5,267 bases of DNA, taken from NCBI GenBank assembly GCA_002771615.1, contig PCSD01000056.1:1-5267 (forward strand). Reading direction: 5' to 3'. Positions 1 through 5,120 of this stretch are shown here, in pieces. The position numbers and the translations under genes were made by a program. The DNA comes from Candidatus Falkowbacteria bacterium CG23_combo_of_CG06-09_8_20_14_all_49_15 (lineage in GTDB: Bacteria; Patescibacteriota; Patescibacteriia; Patescibacteriales; UM-FILTER-48-10). The notes under the pieces are model-generated. The model was not told the DNA's origin. It searched no databases and saw only the letters and a program-made list of their open reading frames with translations. Position 1 is the stretch's first letter, and each line of letters starts with the position of its first letter.

Positions 1-23
1 TCTTAAAAAACTAACAAAAGTGT

Positions 24-66
24 CCAAGTAGGACATTTCTAAAAAACGCCAAATAGGACATTTCTA
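24..66. repeat. Pair of 18-nt direct repeats, possible mobile-element end
   Basis: Two copies of an 18-nt unit (CCAARTAGGACATTTCTA) lie at 24-41 and 49-66, differ at one base, and start 25 nt apart. The first copy also forms a small inverted repeat with the bases before it (TGTCC at 21-25, GGACA at 31-35). A weaker third match to the unit's start (CCAAGT) lies at 85-90. Tandem short units at 25-36 nt spacing next to a gene suggest protein-binding sites, such as transposase sites inside the end of an IS, or operators. No transposase is visible here, so any element would lie left of the window. The repeats are seen directly; the mobile-element reading is inference. Confidence 0.5.
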
Positions 67-94
67 TAAAACTTTTACATCGTCCCAAGTCGCC

Positions 95-124
95 TTGACA
101 AAAACGACGGATTTAAACTAAGAT
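95..124 (+). promoter_or_regulatory. Sigma-70-type promoter for the 246-955 operon
   Basis: A consensus -35 box TTGACA (95-100) is separated by 18 nt from TAAGAT (119-124, 4 of 6 matches to TATAAT). Transcription would start near 131, giving a leader of about 115 nt before the first start codon. The leader contains the palindrome AACCGGTT (155-162) and a GGCC-rich stretch (219-232) just before the ribosome binding site. The third, degenerate repeat unit (85-100) overlaps the -35 box, so a protein bound to the repeats could affect this promoter; that is inference. Confidence 0.6.
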
Positions 125-245
125 AAAAAATCCTGATGTTTGATATTATTCCCCAACCGGTTATGCCTGGGCGGAAATAATCTTGCTCTTTATATATAGG
201 TATGATACGCAACCGAATGGCCGATTGGCCGGAAAGGAGATTGTC

Positions 246-590
246 ATGGAGCAAAACAGAAAAAAAATTGAAAAAACCGTTTTATCTTTTTTCCTTAATT
301 CTTTGTGGCAGATACAAAACCAAGAATGGTCAGAGGAAGAAGATCTGCTGATCTTGACCGTGAGCGCCGGCCGGGAAACAAATTTTCCCTTTTTTACCAT
401 TTTTATCGGCCGCGAAAAAAATTCCGGCCAGGCCGAAGGCCAAACAAATTTATCCGTATCGGCCCGGAAAGAACTGGATAGGCAGCTGGGAGAAAAAATG
501 GCCATCAGCGGTTCAGCCAGGGATTTCCCGCTTTTGCTCAAACAAACATCCAATTGGATGGAAAATTTGGCAGGAGGACAGAAATGTTAA
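246..590 (+). CDS. Hypothetical 114-aa protein, first gene of a two-gene operon
   Basis: I do not recognise this gene. The ATG at 246 is chosen because a strong SD (AAGGAGA, about 234-240) ends 5 nt before it; an upstream in-frame TTG at 183 has no such site. The protein is soluble, with no signal peptide or membrane span. Residues 1-25 look helical (basic start, then FFLNSLWQIQ), residues 33-56 alternate as beta strands (LLILTVSAG, FFTIFIGRE), and residues 68-110 look alpha-helical. This could be a small alpha/beta sensor-like domain, but no family motif is visible. It ends in a Cys after GGQK. The stop overlaps the start of the next gene by 7 nt, so the two are very likely translationally coupled and may act together. 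Coding is supported by the SD, the promoter and the overlap; function is unknown. Confidence 0.72.
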   Translation: MEQNRKKIEKTVLSFFLNSLWQIQNQEWSEEEDLLILTVSAGRETNFPFFTIFIGREKNSGQAEGQTNLSVSARKELDRQLGEKMAISGSARDFPLLLKQTSNWMENLAGGQKC

Positions 591-955
591 AAAGAATCAT
601 CACCCTTGATGAAGAGACAGTCCGGAATATCCTGGATTTCGCCAGCCGATCAGCAGATCCGGCCATGGGCATGGTGGCGGTCATTGTAATCGCTAGTCTT
701 TTTTCAGAGGAACGATGCTGGACTTTGCGGCCGGCCGGACCCCATTATTTTGAAAGAATTCACGCCATCCGGGCGGCGGACAAAGCGCTGGAAAACGAAT
801 CTGACGATTACGCCGCCGGCGCCACCATCAATCTGCCCAATGGGCAAATCATCGGCACGGTCGGCGTCTGTAGCCGCGCGCGCCATCAAGATTATGATCA
901 TGAATTCGCGCGGCTGATCAAAAAATACGCCGAAGAATTGATCGCCGCGTTTTAA
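584..955 (+). CDS. Small GlcG/HbpS-like (DUF336) domain protein, tentative
   Basis: The ATG at 584 is preceded by a perfect AGGAGG (572-577) with a 6-nt gap, giving 123 aa; the upstream ATG at 554 lacks such a site. The layout resembles the GlcG/HbpS family: an N-terminal helix (ITLDEETVRNILDFA, 6-20), a hydrophobic strand (MVAVIVIASLF, 30-40), a helix with an Ala/Lys pattern (IHAIRAADKALE, 59-70), and a C-terminal NGQIIGTVGVCSRA..QDYD segment (86-105) that matches the family's 'dG.viGaiGvSG...D' signature, then a helix. Family members bind haem or related ligands, or sit in small-molecule degradation operons. None of the haem-ligand residues can be confirmed here. It overlaps the upstream hypothetical gene by 7 nt and is followed by a strong terminator, so the pair forms a closed unit. 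The family call is from pattern recognition only. Confidence 0.7.
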   Translation: MLKRIITLDEETVRNILDFASRSADPAMGMVAVIVIASLFSEERCWTLRPAGPHYFERIHAIRAADKALENESDDYAAGATINLPNGQIIGTVGVCSRARHQDYDHEFARLIKKYAEELIAAF

Positions 956-960
956 AATCC

Positions 961-1013
961 GGCGGACAAGATTATCCGCCCAAACTGCCCCGCGCCTCAA
1001 ACGCGGGGTTTTT
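961..1013 (+). terminator. Intrinsic terminator of the two-gene operon
   Basis: CCCCGCG (988-994) and CGCGGGG (1002-1008) form a perfect 7-bp GC stem with a 7-nt loop, followed directly by five T (1009-1013). Just before it is a second hairpin, GGCGGA (961-966) with TCCGCC (975-980). Read on the minus strand, this first hairpin is followed by GGATTTT and could weakly terminate the convergent gene that stops at 1026. Confidence 0.88.
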
Positions 1014-1025
1014 CTTTCCTGATCC

Positions 1026-1274
1026 TTATCCTTCTGACCACAATTCCCGCAAGCGCCAGGACAGATCACGCGTAAAAAAAGCCAGTTTGAAATAATTGGC
1101 GCTGTCGGTTACGGCAAAATAATAAATCTTATCCTGGCCCTCTGCTTCACGGTAAACCAAATTGACTTTTTCCACGCGATAGGTTTTGCGCCGCCAGCGG
1201 AAAAATTTCGGACTGACCAGCGGGTGGCCGAAAGACGCGAGCACATCAATCGGCTCGTCAATTTTTTCCAACAT
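1026..1274 (-). CDS. Conserved-looking small hypothetical protein, 82 aa
   Basis: This is a short soluble protein with no membrane segment. Its pattern is rich in beta strands and aromatics: IDVLASFGHPLVSPKFFRWRRKTY (residues 9-32), then VEKVNLVYRE, KIYYFAVTD, and NYFKLAFFTRDLSWRLREL (60-78). Alternating F/Y/W-rich strands with a 'P.fF.WrrktYrV..v' core resemble small uncharacterised proteins (DUF6504-like) that I associate with Patescibacteria and Actinobacteria. That link is from memory and unverified, and no function is known to me. The ATG at 1274 has no Shine-Dalgarno sequence in front of it; the preceding bases are an A-rich run. A strong promoter lies about 117 nt upstream, which supports the gene being expressed on its own. 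It converges on the 584-955 gene. Confidence 0.68.
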   Translation of the reverse strand: MLEKIDEPIDVLASFGHPLVSPKFFRWRRKTYRVEKVNLVYREAEGQDKIYYFAVTDSANYFKLAFFTRDLSWRLRELWSEG

Positions 1275-1397
1275 AGATTTTTTTGCTTAAGGATATTAAA
1301 GTTAAACAAAAAAATAAGAAAAATAAGGGCAGAACAATGATCGGAAAGTAAAAATTCTATCCCTGAAGCGACTGATCCGCTCCGCGCTTATATTATT

Positions 1398-1426
1398 AAT
1401 ATACACGAACAAAAAACGAAAGTCAA
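1398..1426 (-). promoter_or_regulatory. Minus-strand promoter for the 82-aa gene
   Basis: On the minus strand, TTGACT (plus 1421-1426) is separated by exactly 17 nt from TATATT (plus 1398-1403); each hexamer matches the consensus at 5 of 6 positions. The start should fall near 1391. The leader to the ATG at 1274 is about 117 nt. It carries a 6-bp stem with one G-U pair (GGAGCG with CGCTTC, about plus 1364-1383) and then A/T-rich sequence. The leader is long for a monocistronic gene without an SD, so a small RNA or regulatory leader is possible. Confidence 0.65.
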
Positions 1427-1459
1427 GAACAAAAAAATTTAAGGTTTCCAAAGCAAAAA

Positions 1460-2299
1460 TTAACGTTTTTCCAAATCCCCAGCCACCTGCCCGAGCAAAT
1501 CCTCCCGGCTGAAGAAAAAATTTTCTTGGCCGGAATGTTCCGGCCGCGAGAGCTCATCGGCCCGACGGCGGATAAAATCGCTCAGCTGTTTTGAATCAAT
1601 GGCGGGCAAATCTTTTTCTTCGGCCGGCGCAACATTAAAAACAGCCGTTTCGGCCGGCACAAAGCGCGGCGGGAAAAAATGAGCAAGCAAAACAGCGGGC
1701 GCGGACGGAATTTTTTGCGCGGCCAAAGGGGAAAAAACCACAATCACCAGCGCCGCCACCAAAGCGGACAGGACAGAAGCCGCGAACGGATTGTGCCATA
1801 TTTTTTCAAACCAACGATAATGGTATATGTCCGGAAATAAACAAGTGGCGACATCAACCGGCCGGATAATTGGCTGGTCGGGTCGGCCGGAAAAAAGGCC
1901 GCTTTTAATTTCTGCTTGATACGGCCGGACCAACGACAGCCAGGCGGCAATAAAATCCTCTTCCGGATCAATCGGCAGCGGACGCGCGTCATCCGCGTTG
2001 ACCGCGGGCGGATTCAGCCGAGCGGAGCGGTTCAAGGCCGCAACCAGCGGGCCGGCTGACTTATACTGATGGTAAAAAATCTGTGCCTGGTGGTTTGCAA
2101 TCCGACCATGCTTAACTTTTAATTTCCGCAAAGCGGAATGGAGCAGAAACAGGGAGGAATAAACTTGACCCGCGATGGTCGCGGTGCGCAAAAAATTTTG
2201 CCGCGCCAGAAGATCCAGATAAGATTTTTTAATCTTGGACCGTTTGGCCAGGCTGGTCAACAGCAAGAGCTTATTTCGCTTGTCCGGCTGATTTTCCAT
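1460..2299 (-). CDS. Single-span membrane protein with N-terminal helix-turn-helix-like domain
   Basis: This 279-aa protein has three parts. Residues 13-57 (LLTSLAKRSKIKKSYLDLLARQ... IAGQVYSSLFLLHSAL) fit the pattern of MerR/excisionase-like helix-turn-helix domains (type 'aA..sgyskdYl..LaR.gkL.a.kiGr.w.t...wl'), though degenerately. Residues 58-170 are a soluble, Pro- and Asp-containing region. Residues 171-192 (PFAASVLSALVAALVIVVFSPL) form one hydrophobic span, and residues 193-279 are a tail with Pro/Ala then charged sequence ending GDLEKR. A basic N-side (RWFEKIWHN) favours a cytoplasmic N-terminus and an outside C-terminus. The ATG at 2299 is the only good start: an in-frame stop lies 9 codons upstream with no alternative start between. 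No SD is visible, but an extended -10 promoter sits about 45 nt upstream. Membrane-anchored regulator is inference; specific function unknown. Confidence 0.72.
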   Translation of the reverse strand: MENQPDKRNKLLLLTSLAKRSKIKKSYLDLLARQNFLRTATIAGQVYSSLFLLHSALRKLKVKHGRIANHQAQIFYHQYKSAGPLVAALNRSARLNPPAVNADDARPLPIDPEEDFIAAWLSLVRPYQAEIKSGLFSGRPDQPIIRPVDVATCLFPDIYHYRWFEKIWHNPFAASVLSALVAALVIVVFSPLAAQKIPSAPAVLLAHFFPPRFVPAETAVFNVAPAEEKDLPAIDSKQLSDFIRRRADELSRPEHSGQENFFFSREDLLGQVAGDLEKR

Positions 2300-2344
2300 G
2301 GAAGATATAAACCAAGGCGTAAATTAACTTTTTACCTTTCGTTT

Positions 2345-2373
2345 ATTATAACACGATTATAAAAAAAAATAAA
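2345..2373 (-). promoter_or_regulatory. Extended -10 promoter for the 279-aa gene
   Basis: On the minus strand a perfect TATAAT (plus 2345-2350) is preceded by TG at the right offset (TGTTATAAT), an extended -10. The -35 region (TTTATT, plus 2368-2373, 17-nt spacer) is poor and lies in a T run, which extended -10 promoters tolerate. The start would be near 2338, leaving a leader of about 38 nt. It is back to back with the rpmE promoter; the two -35 regions are separated by only 6 nt. Confidence 0.62.
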
Positions 2374-2379
2374 ATACTC

Positions 2380-2408
2380 TTGATTATTGGAAAATATCGT
2401 GCTATGGT
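2380..2408 (+). promoter_or_regulatory. rpmE promoter
   Basis: TTGATT (2380-2385) and TATGGT (2403-2408) are separated by 17 nt, and TG at 2400-2401 gives an extended -10 (TGCTATGGT). The predicted start is near 2415, giving a leader of about 84 nt to the rpmE ATG. It diverges from the minus-strand promoter at 2345-2373. Confidence 0.6.
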
Positions 2409-2436
2409 AATTACAGAAAAATAAATTAATAAACCC

Positions 2437-2487
2437 TCTCCCCTTAAAAAATTACGCTTTTAAATAAGCAAAAGAAATTAAGGGAGA
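2437..2487 (+). promoter_or_regulatory. rpmE leader hairpin enclosing the ribosome binding site
   Basis: TCTCCCCTTAA (2437-2447) can pair with TTAAGGGAGA (2478-2487) over 10 base pairs with one bulged C (2440). The right arm contains the rpmE Shine-Dalgarno AAGGGAG (2480-2486). A smaller nested stem GCTT/AAGC (about 2456-2469) lies in the loop. The start codon at 2499 is 12 nt beyond the SD, a long spacing. The pairing is visible in the sequence; control of bL31 synthesis by SD masking is inference. bL31 autoregulation through its own mRNA leader has been described in enterobacteria, so the idea has precedent. Confidence 0.5.
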
Positions 2488-2498
2488 AATTTTTTCTT

Positions 2499-2795
2499 AT
2501 GAAAAAAAATATCCATCCGAAATATTACCCGGACGCGAAAGCATCTTGCGCCTGCGGCAATTCTTTCGCAATCGGCTCAACTTTGCCGAAAATCAAAACC
2601 GAGCTCTGTTGCCAGTGCCATCCTTTCTTCACAGGCAAGCAGAAACTCGTTGACACGGCCCGACGCGTGGAAAAATTCCAGGCCAAGATGGCGGCCAAAA
2701 AATCCGCTACCGGCGCGCGGCGCGGCGTGAAAGCCAAACGCGCGGCGCGAGCGGAAAAAAAGAAAAAGGAAGCCGGAAAAGTTTCCAAGGATTAG
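2499..2795 (+). CDS. rpmE: Large-subunit ribosomal protein bL31 (zinc-binding form) with basic tail
   Basis: The N-terminus is a clear bL31: MKKNIHPKYYPDA..., the ASCACGNSF segment, and the signature CCQCHPFFTGKQKLVDT (residues 37-53). The zinc-binding (C+) form is shown by Cys17, Cys19, Cys37 and Cys40, with an extra Cys38 next to the third ligand. bL31 sits on the central protuberance of the 50S subunit and forms a bridge to the 30S head. At 98 aa it is longer than the usual 65-75 aa: the core ends near residue 62, and the remaining 36 residues are a Lys/Ala/Arg-rich tail that probably contacts rRNA. The start follows an AAGGGAG site and the universal MKK-IHP beginning. It heads the rpmE-prfA-prmC order, a common bacterial arrangement. 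It is the only gene here with a TAG stop. Confidence 0.97.
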   Translation: MKKNIHPKYYPDAKASCACGNSFAIGSTLPKIKTELCCQCHPFFTGKQKLVDTARRVEKFQAKMAAKKSATGARRGVKAKRAARAEKKKKEAGKVSKD

Positions 2796-2805
2796 CCAAG
2801 GCTAA

Positions 2806-2871
2806 AGACGGCTGTTTATACAGGATCCGCGATGTTTCCGGCGGACTTATTAAACAGCCGTTTCTGCTTTT
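2806..2871 (+). terminator. Long hairpin with T-rich tail after rpmE
   Basis: ACGGCTGTTTA (2808-2818) and TAAACAGCCGT (2851-2861) are perfectly complementary over 11 bp, extendable to 13 bp with one G-U pair. The 32-nt loop holds an inner stem TCCGC (2826-2830) with GCGGA (2841-2845). TTTCTGCTTTTT follows (2861-2872). This fits a terminator or attenuator between rpmE and prfA, although the large branched loop is unusual and the T tract is interrupted. It could also be a structured 3' end that protects rpmE mRNA. Confidence 0.6.
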
Positions 2872-2964
2872 TACGGATTATCACCGGCCGCCATCCTGAT
2901 ATTTTCACGCCTAAATATTCAATCCATAATATCTGAGCGATATCCGAATGTTTGATATTAAAAA

Positions 2965-2995
2965 TTGGCAAGACAGCTTGGTAAATTTGTATATT
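2965..2995 (+). promoter_or_regulatory. Possible prfA-prmC promoter
   Basis: TTGGCA (2965-2970) and TATATT (2990-2995) fit a sigma-70-type promoter, but the 19-nt spacer is long. An alternative pairing is TTGGTA (2978-2983) with CATAAA (3000-3005) at 16 nt. A promoter here is plausible because a hairpin with a T tract separates rpmE from prfA. Otherwise prfA would depend on read-through from rpmE. Confidence 0.35.
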
Positions 2996-3068
2996 GGGGC
3001 ATAAAATCCTGGTTTTACCGCCGCCCTGCCCTGGTTTATTTTTATTTAATATATTTTTTCGTAAGCGC

Positions 3069-4115
3069 ATGTTTGAAGACATTAAAAAAAATCTGGCTGA
3101 TTTGGAAAAAGCCATAAACGATCCGTTCCTGGTCCAGGACAAAAAAAAGCTGGCTTCGGTGGCGCGGGAACACGCGGCGGCCAAGGAAATTTTCCGCCTT
3201 GTTTGTGAGTGGGAAAAATTGGACGCGGACCGGCAAAAAAATGAAAAATTGCTGATTGAAGAAAAGGATCCGGAAATCATCAGTATGGCCAGGGCGGAAC
3301 AGACCGGGTTGGAAGCAAAGCTGAAAAAATTAGCCGCGGATATTGACGAACTGGCTCATCCGGCGGATCCGCGCGACAGCAAGAATGTCATCATGGAAAT
3401 CCGCGCCGGCACCGGCGGCGACGAATCCGCCCTGTTTGCCACGGACCTCTTCCGGCTCTATGCCCGCTACGCCGAGCGTCGGGGCTGGAAAACGGAAATC
3501 TACAGCGCGAGCCGCATCGGTCTGGGCGGCTTCAAGGAAGTCGTTTTTGCCGTTTCCGGCCGGCAGGTCTTCGGGCACCTGAAATATGAAGCCGGCGCGC
3601 ACCGCGTCCAGCGGGTGCCGGTGACGGAAAAAGCCGGCCGCATCCACACTTCCGCCGCCACCGTGGCCGTCTTGCCGGAAGCGGAAGAAATCGATATGGA
3701 GATCAAAAACGAAGATCTGCGCATTGACACCTATGCCGCGAGCGGACCGGGCGGCCAAAAAGTGAATACGACCAATTCGGCCGTACGCATTACCCACTTG
3801 CCCACCAACCTGGTGGTCCAGTGCCAGGACCAGAAATCCCAGCATCAGAACAAGGAAAAAGCCATGCTGATCCTGCGCGCCCGCTTGGCGGACCGGCTGG
3901 CCGAGGAAAAACAGCAGAAAGAAGCGGCCGAAAGGAAAAAACAAGTTGGTACGGGCGACCGTTCGGAAAAAATCCGCACTTACAATTTTCCCCAGGACCG
4001 TCTCACTGACCACCGTCTGAAGCAGTCCTGGCATGGGCTGGACCGGATTCTGGATGGCGATCTTGACGACCTGATCAACAGCTTGAAAGCCGCGGATAAA
4101 AAAGGCCTGCTTTAA
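3069..4115 (+). CDS. prfA: Peptide chain release factor 1 (RF1)
   Basis: RF1 reads UAA and UAG in the ribosomal A site and triggers peptidyl-tRNA hydrolysis. The protein has 348 aa, close to the usual 355-360. A helical N-terminal domain (about 1-95) is followed by NVIMEIRAGTGGDES (106-120), then HRVQRVPVTEKAGRIHTSAATVAV. The stop-codon recognition tripeptide is PVT at 184-186 (PxT is RF1-specific; RF2 has SPF). The catalytic SGPGGQKVNTTNSAVR contains GGQ at 228-230, and DQKSQHQNKEKAM follows. The C-terminal segment IRTYNFPQDRLTDHRL (302-317) is canonical. The ATG at 3069 is chosen because an in-frame TTG at 2994 would add 25 atypical hydrophobic residues and lies inside a possible promoter. 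There is no clear SD before 3069, only TAAG. Gln230 is the substrate of PrmC, encoded 4 nt downstream. Confidence 0.97.
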   Translation: MFEDIKKNLADLEKAINDPFLVQDKKKLASVAREHAAAKEIFRLVCEWEKLDADRQKNEKLLIEEKDPEIISMARAEQTGLEAKLKKLAADIDELAHPADPRDSKNVIMEIRAGTGGDESALFATDLFRLYARYAERRGWKTEIYSASRIGLGGFKEVVFAVSGRQVFGHLKYEAGAHRVQRVPVTEKAGRIHTSAATVAVLPEAEEIDMEIKNEDLRIDTYAASGPGGQKVNTTNSAVRITHLPTNLVVQCQDQKSQHQNKEKAMLILRARLADRLAEEKQQKEAAERKKQVGTGDRSEKIRTYNFPQDRLTDHRLKQSWHGLDRILDGDLDDLINSLKAADKKGLL

Positions 4116-4119
4116 ACAT

Positions 4120-5064
4120 ATGCCGGAAAATATTGCCGCTCTCCTGCGCGCCGGCGCCTTGAGCCTGCCGAAAACCATCTGCCCTCTTCCCTGGGAAGAA
4201 GCCGAATACCTGCTGGCCCTCGCCCTTGGTGAGTCTCGGGAGCATCTGCTGGCCCATCCCGATGGGCTTGTTTCTTGCCGTCAACAAAAACGCTTCAAAA
4301 CATTATTGTTCCGCCGCGCCCAAGGCGAACCATATGCCTATCTGTCCGGCCATAAAGAATTTTACGGCTTGGATTTCCAAGTGAACAGGCAGGTGCTAAT
4401 CCCCCGGCCGGAAACCGAACTGCTGGTGGAAGAAGCCCAACGGATCATGCCGCTCAACAAAAAAACCGTTATTATGGATATCGGCACCGGTTCTGGCGCG
4501 ATCATCATCGCTTTGGCGAAAATTTTCGACTGCGCCCGGCCGGCCGGAAAAAATCGCCGCTTGCCGGCTTTTTTCGCGGTTGACATATCGGCGCCGGCTT
4601 TGCGCCTGGCCAGGCAAAATGCCGTCCGCCAGAAGGTAAAAAAATCCATCAAATTTCTCCAGGGCGATCTTCTCTGCCCCATATTCCGGTTTCGCCGGCA
4701 AATCATGTCCGCGGATCGGCTGCTGGTAATCGCCAACCTGCCTTACCTGACGCCGGCGCAGATCAGGCATTCGCCCAGCATCCGTTTTGAACCGAAATCA
4801 GCTTTGAACGGCGGGCGGGACGGTTTGCGTCTTTATAGGCATCTGTTTCGGCAACTGAAAAATTTTCTCGGGCAAGCGCGGCCATTGAAGACAAAAAAAA
4901 ATCTTCCGGCGCAAAAAATCAAGCTACTCTGCGAAATTGACCCGGCGCAAAAGAACGACTTTAAAAAATTAGTTAAAAAATACCTGCCCGCGGCCGGCTT
5001 AACCTTCAAAAAAGATCTGAAAGGCCACAATCGCCTGGCCATTCTGGAATGGCCGCGGCTTTAA
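4120..5064 (+). CDS. prmC: Release factor glutamine N5-methyltransferase
   Basis: PrmC (HemK) uses S-adenosylmethionine to methylate the side-chain amide of the GGQ glutamine in release factors, raising their activity. The N-terminal helical domain (about 1-70) leads into the family signature GEPYAYLSGHKEFYGLDFQVNRQVLIPRPETELLVE (69-104). The SAM-binding loop is IMDIGTGSGAIIIAL (118-132), with the acidic residue in FAVDIS (152-157). The catalytic motif is NLPY (206-209), where the family consensus is NPPY. RFEPKSALNGGRDGLRLYR (222-240) is typical. At 314 aa it exceeds the usual 275-290 aa through basic insertions near 136-150, 186-200 and 250-268. The start is 4 nt after the prfA stop with no good SD, so translational coupling to prfA is likely. 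Confidence 0.95.
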   Translation: MPENIAALLRAGALSLPKTICPLPWEEAEYLLALALGESREHLLAHPDGLVSCRQQKRFKTLLFRRAQGEPYAYLSGHKEFYGLDFQVNRQVLIPRPETELLVEEAQRIMPLNKKTVIMDIGTGSGAIIIALAKIFDCARPAGKNRRLPAFFAVDISAPALRLARQNAVRQKVKKSIKFLQGDLLCPIFRFRRQIMSADRLLVIANLPYLTPAQIRHSPSIRFEPKSALNGGRDGLRLYRHLFRQLKNFLGQARPLKTKKNLPAQKIKLLCEIDPAQKNDFKKLVKKYLPAAGLTFKKDLKGHNRLAILEWPRL

Positions 5065-5088
5065 CGGCCGTTTTTTGTGCGGCCTTTT
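5051..5088 (+). terminator. Overlapping terminator hairpins after prmC
   Basis: GGCCG (5051-5055) pairs with CGGCC (5065-5069) across the prmC stop codon and is followed by GTTTTTT (5070-5076). A second hairpin uses GGCCG (5066-5070) with CGGCC (5080-5084), followed by TTTT (5085-5088). The two share the middle arm and cannot form together. Either ends the rpmE-prfA-prmC unit; stems are only 5 bp but fully GC. Confidence 0.68.
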
Positions 5089-5114
5089 GCGAAAAAAATT
5101 TTTTTTGCTATAAT
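5087..5114 (+). promoter_or_regulatory. Promoter reading out of the window to the right
   Basis: A perfect TATAAT (5109-5114) is preceded by TG (5106-5107), giving an extended -10 (TGCTATAAT). A -35 candidate TTGCGA (5087-5092) lies 16 nt upstream and overlaps the T tract of the prmC terminator. The spacer is an A7T8 run, likely to be intrinsically bent. Transcription would start near 5121. Confidence 0.62.
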
Positions 5115-5120
5115 AAAGCC

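Noticed and set aside
183..245. Upstream TTG start extending the 114-aa protein by 21 residues
   Set aside because: The ATG at 246 has a strong, well-spaced SD, while the TTG has none.
1431..1460. T-rich minus-strand stretch after the 279-aa gene as a terminator
   Set aside because: The T run is present but no convincing GC stem precedes it, so read-through toward the 82-aa gene cannot be excluded.
2816..2971. Minus-strand frame of 51 aa from a TTG start between rpmE and prfA
   Set aside because: The peptide looks superficially protein-like, but it has a TTG start, no SD, overlaps the possible prfA promoter, and its 3' end runs through the rpmE hairpin. Conservation in relatives would be needed to revive it.
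2994..3068. Upstream TTG start extending RF1 by 25 residues
   Set aside because: The extension is hydrophobic and Pro-rich, unlike RF1 N-termini, and it overlaps a possible promoter.
3330..4178. Long minus-strand open frame (282 aa) opposite prfA
   Set aside because: It lies antisense to an unmistakable RF1 gene and its Phe/Gly/Arg-rich composition is the expected mirror of that gene's codons.
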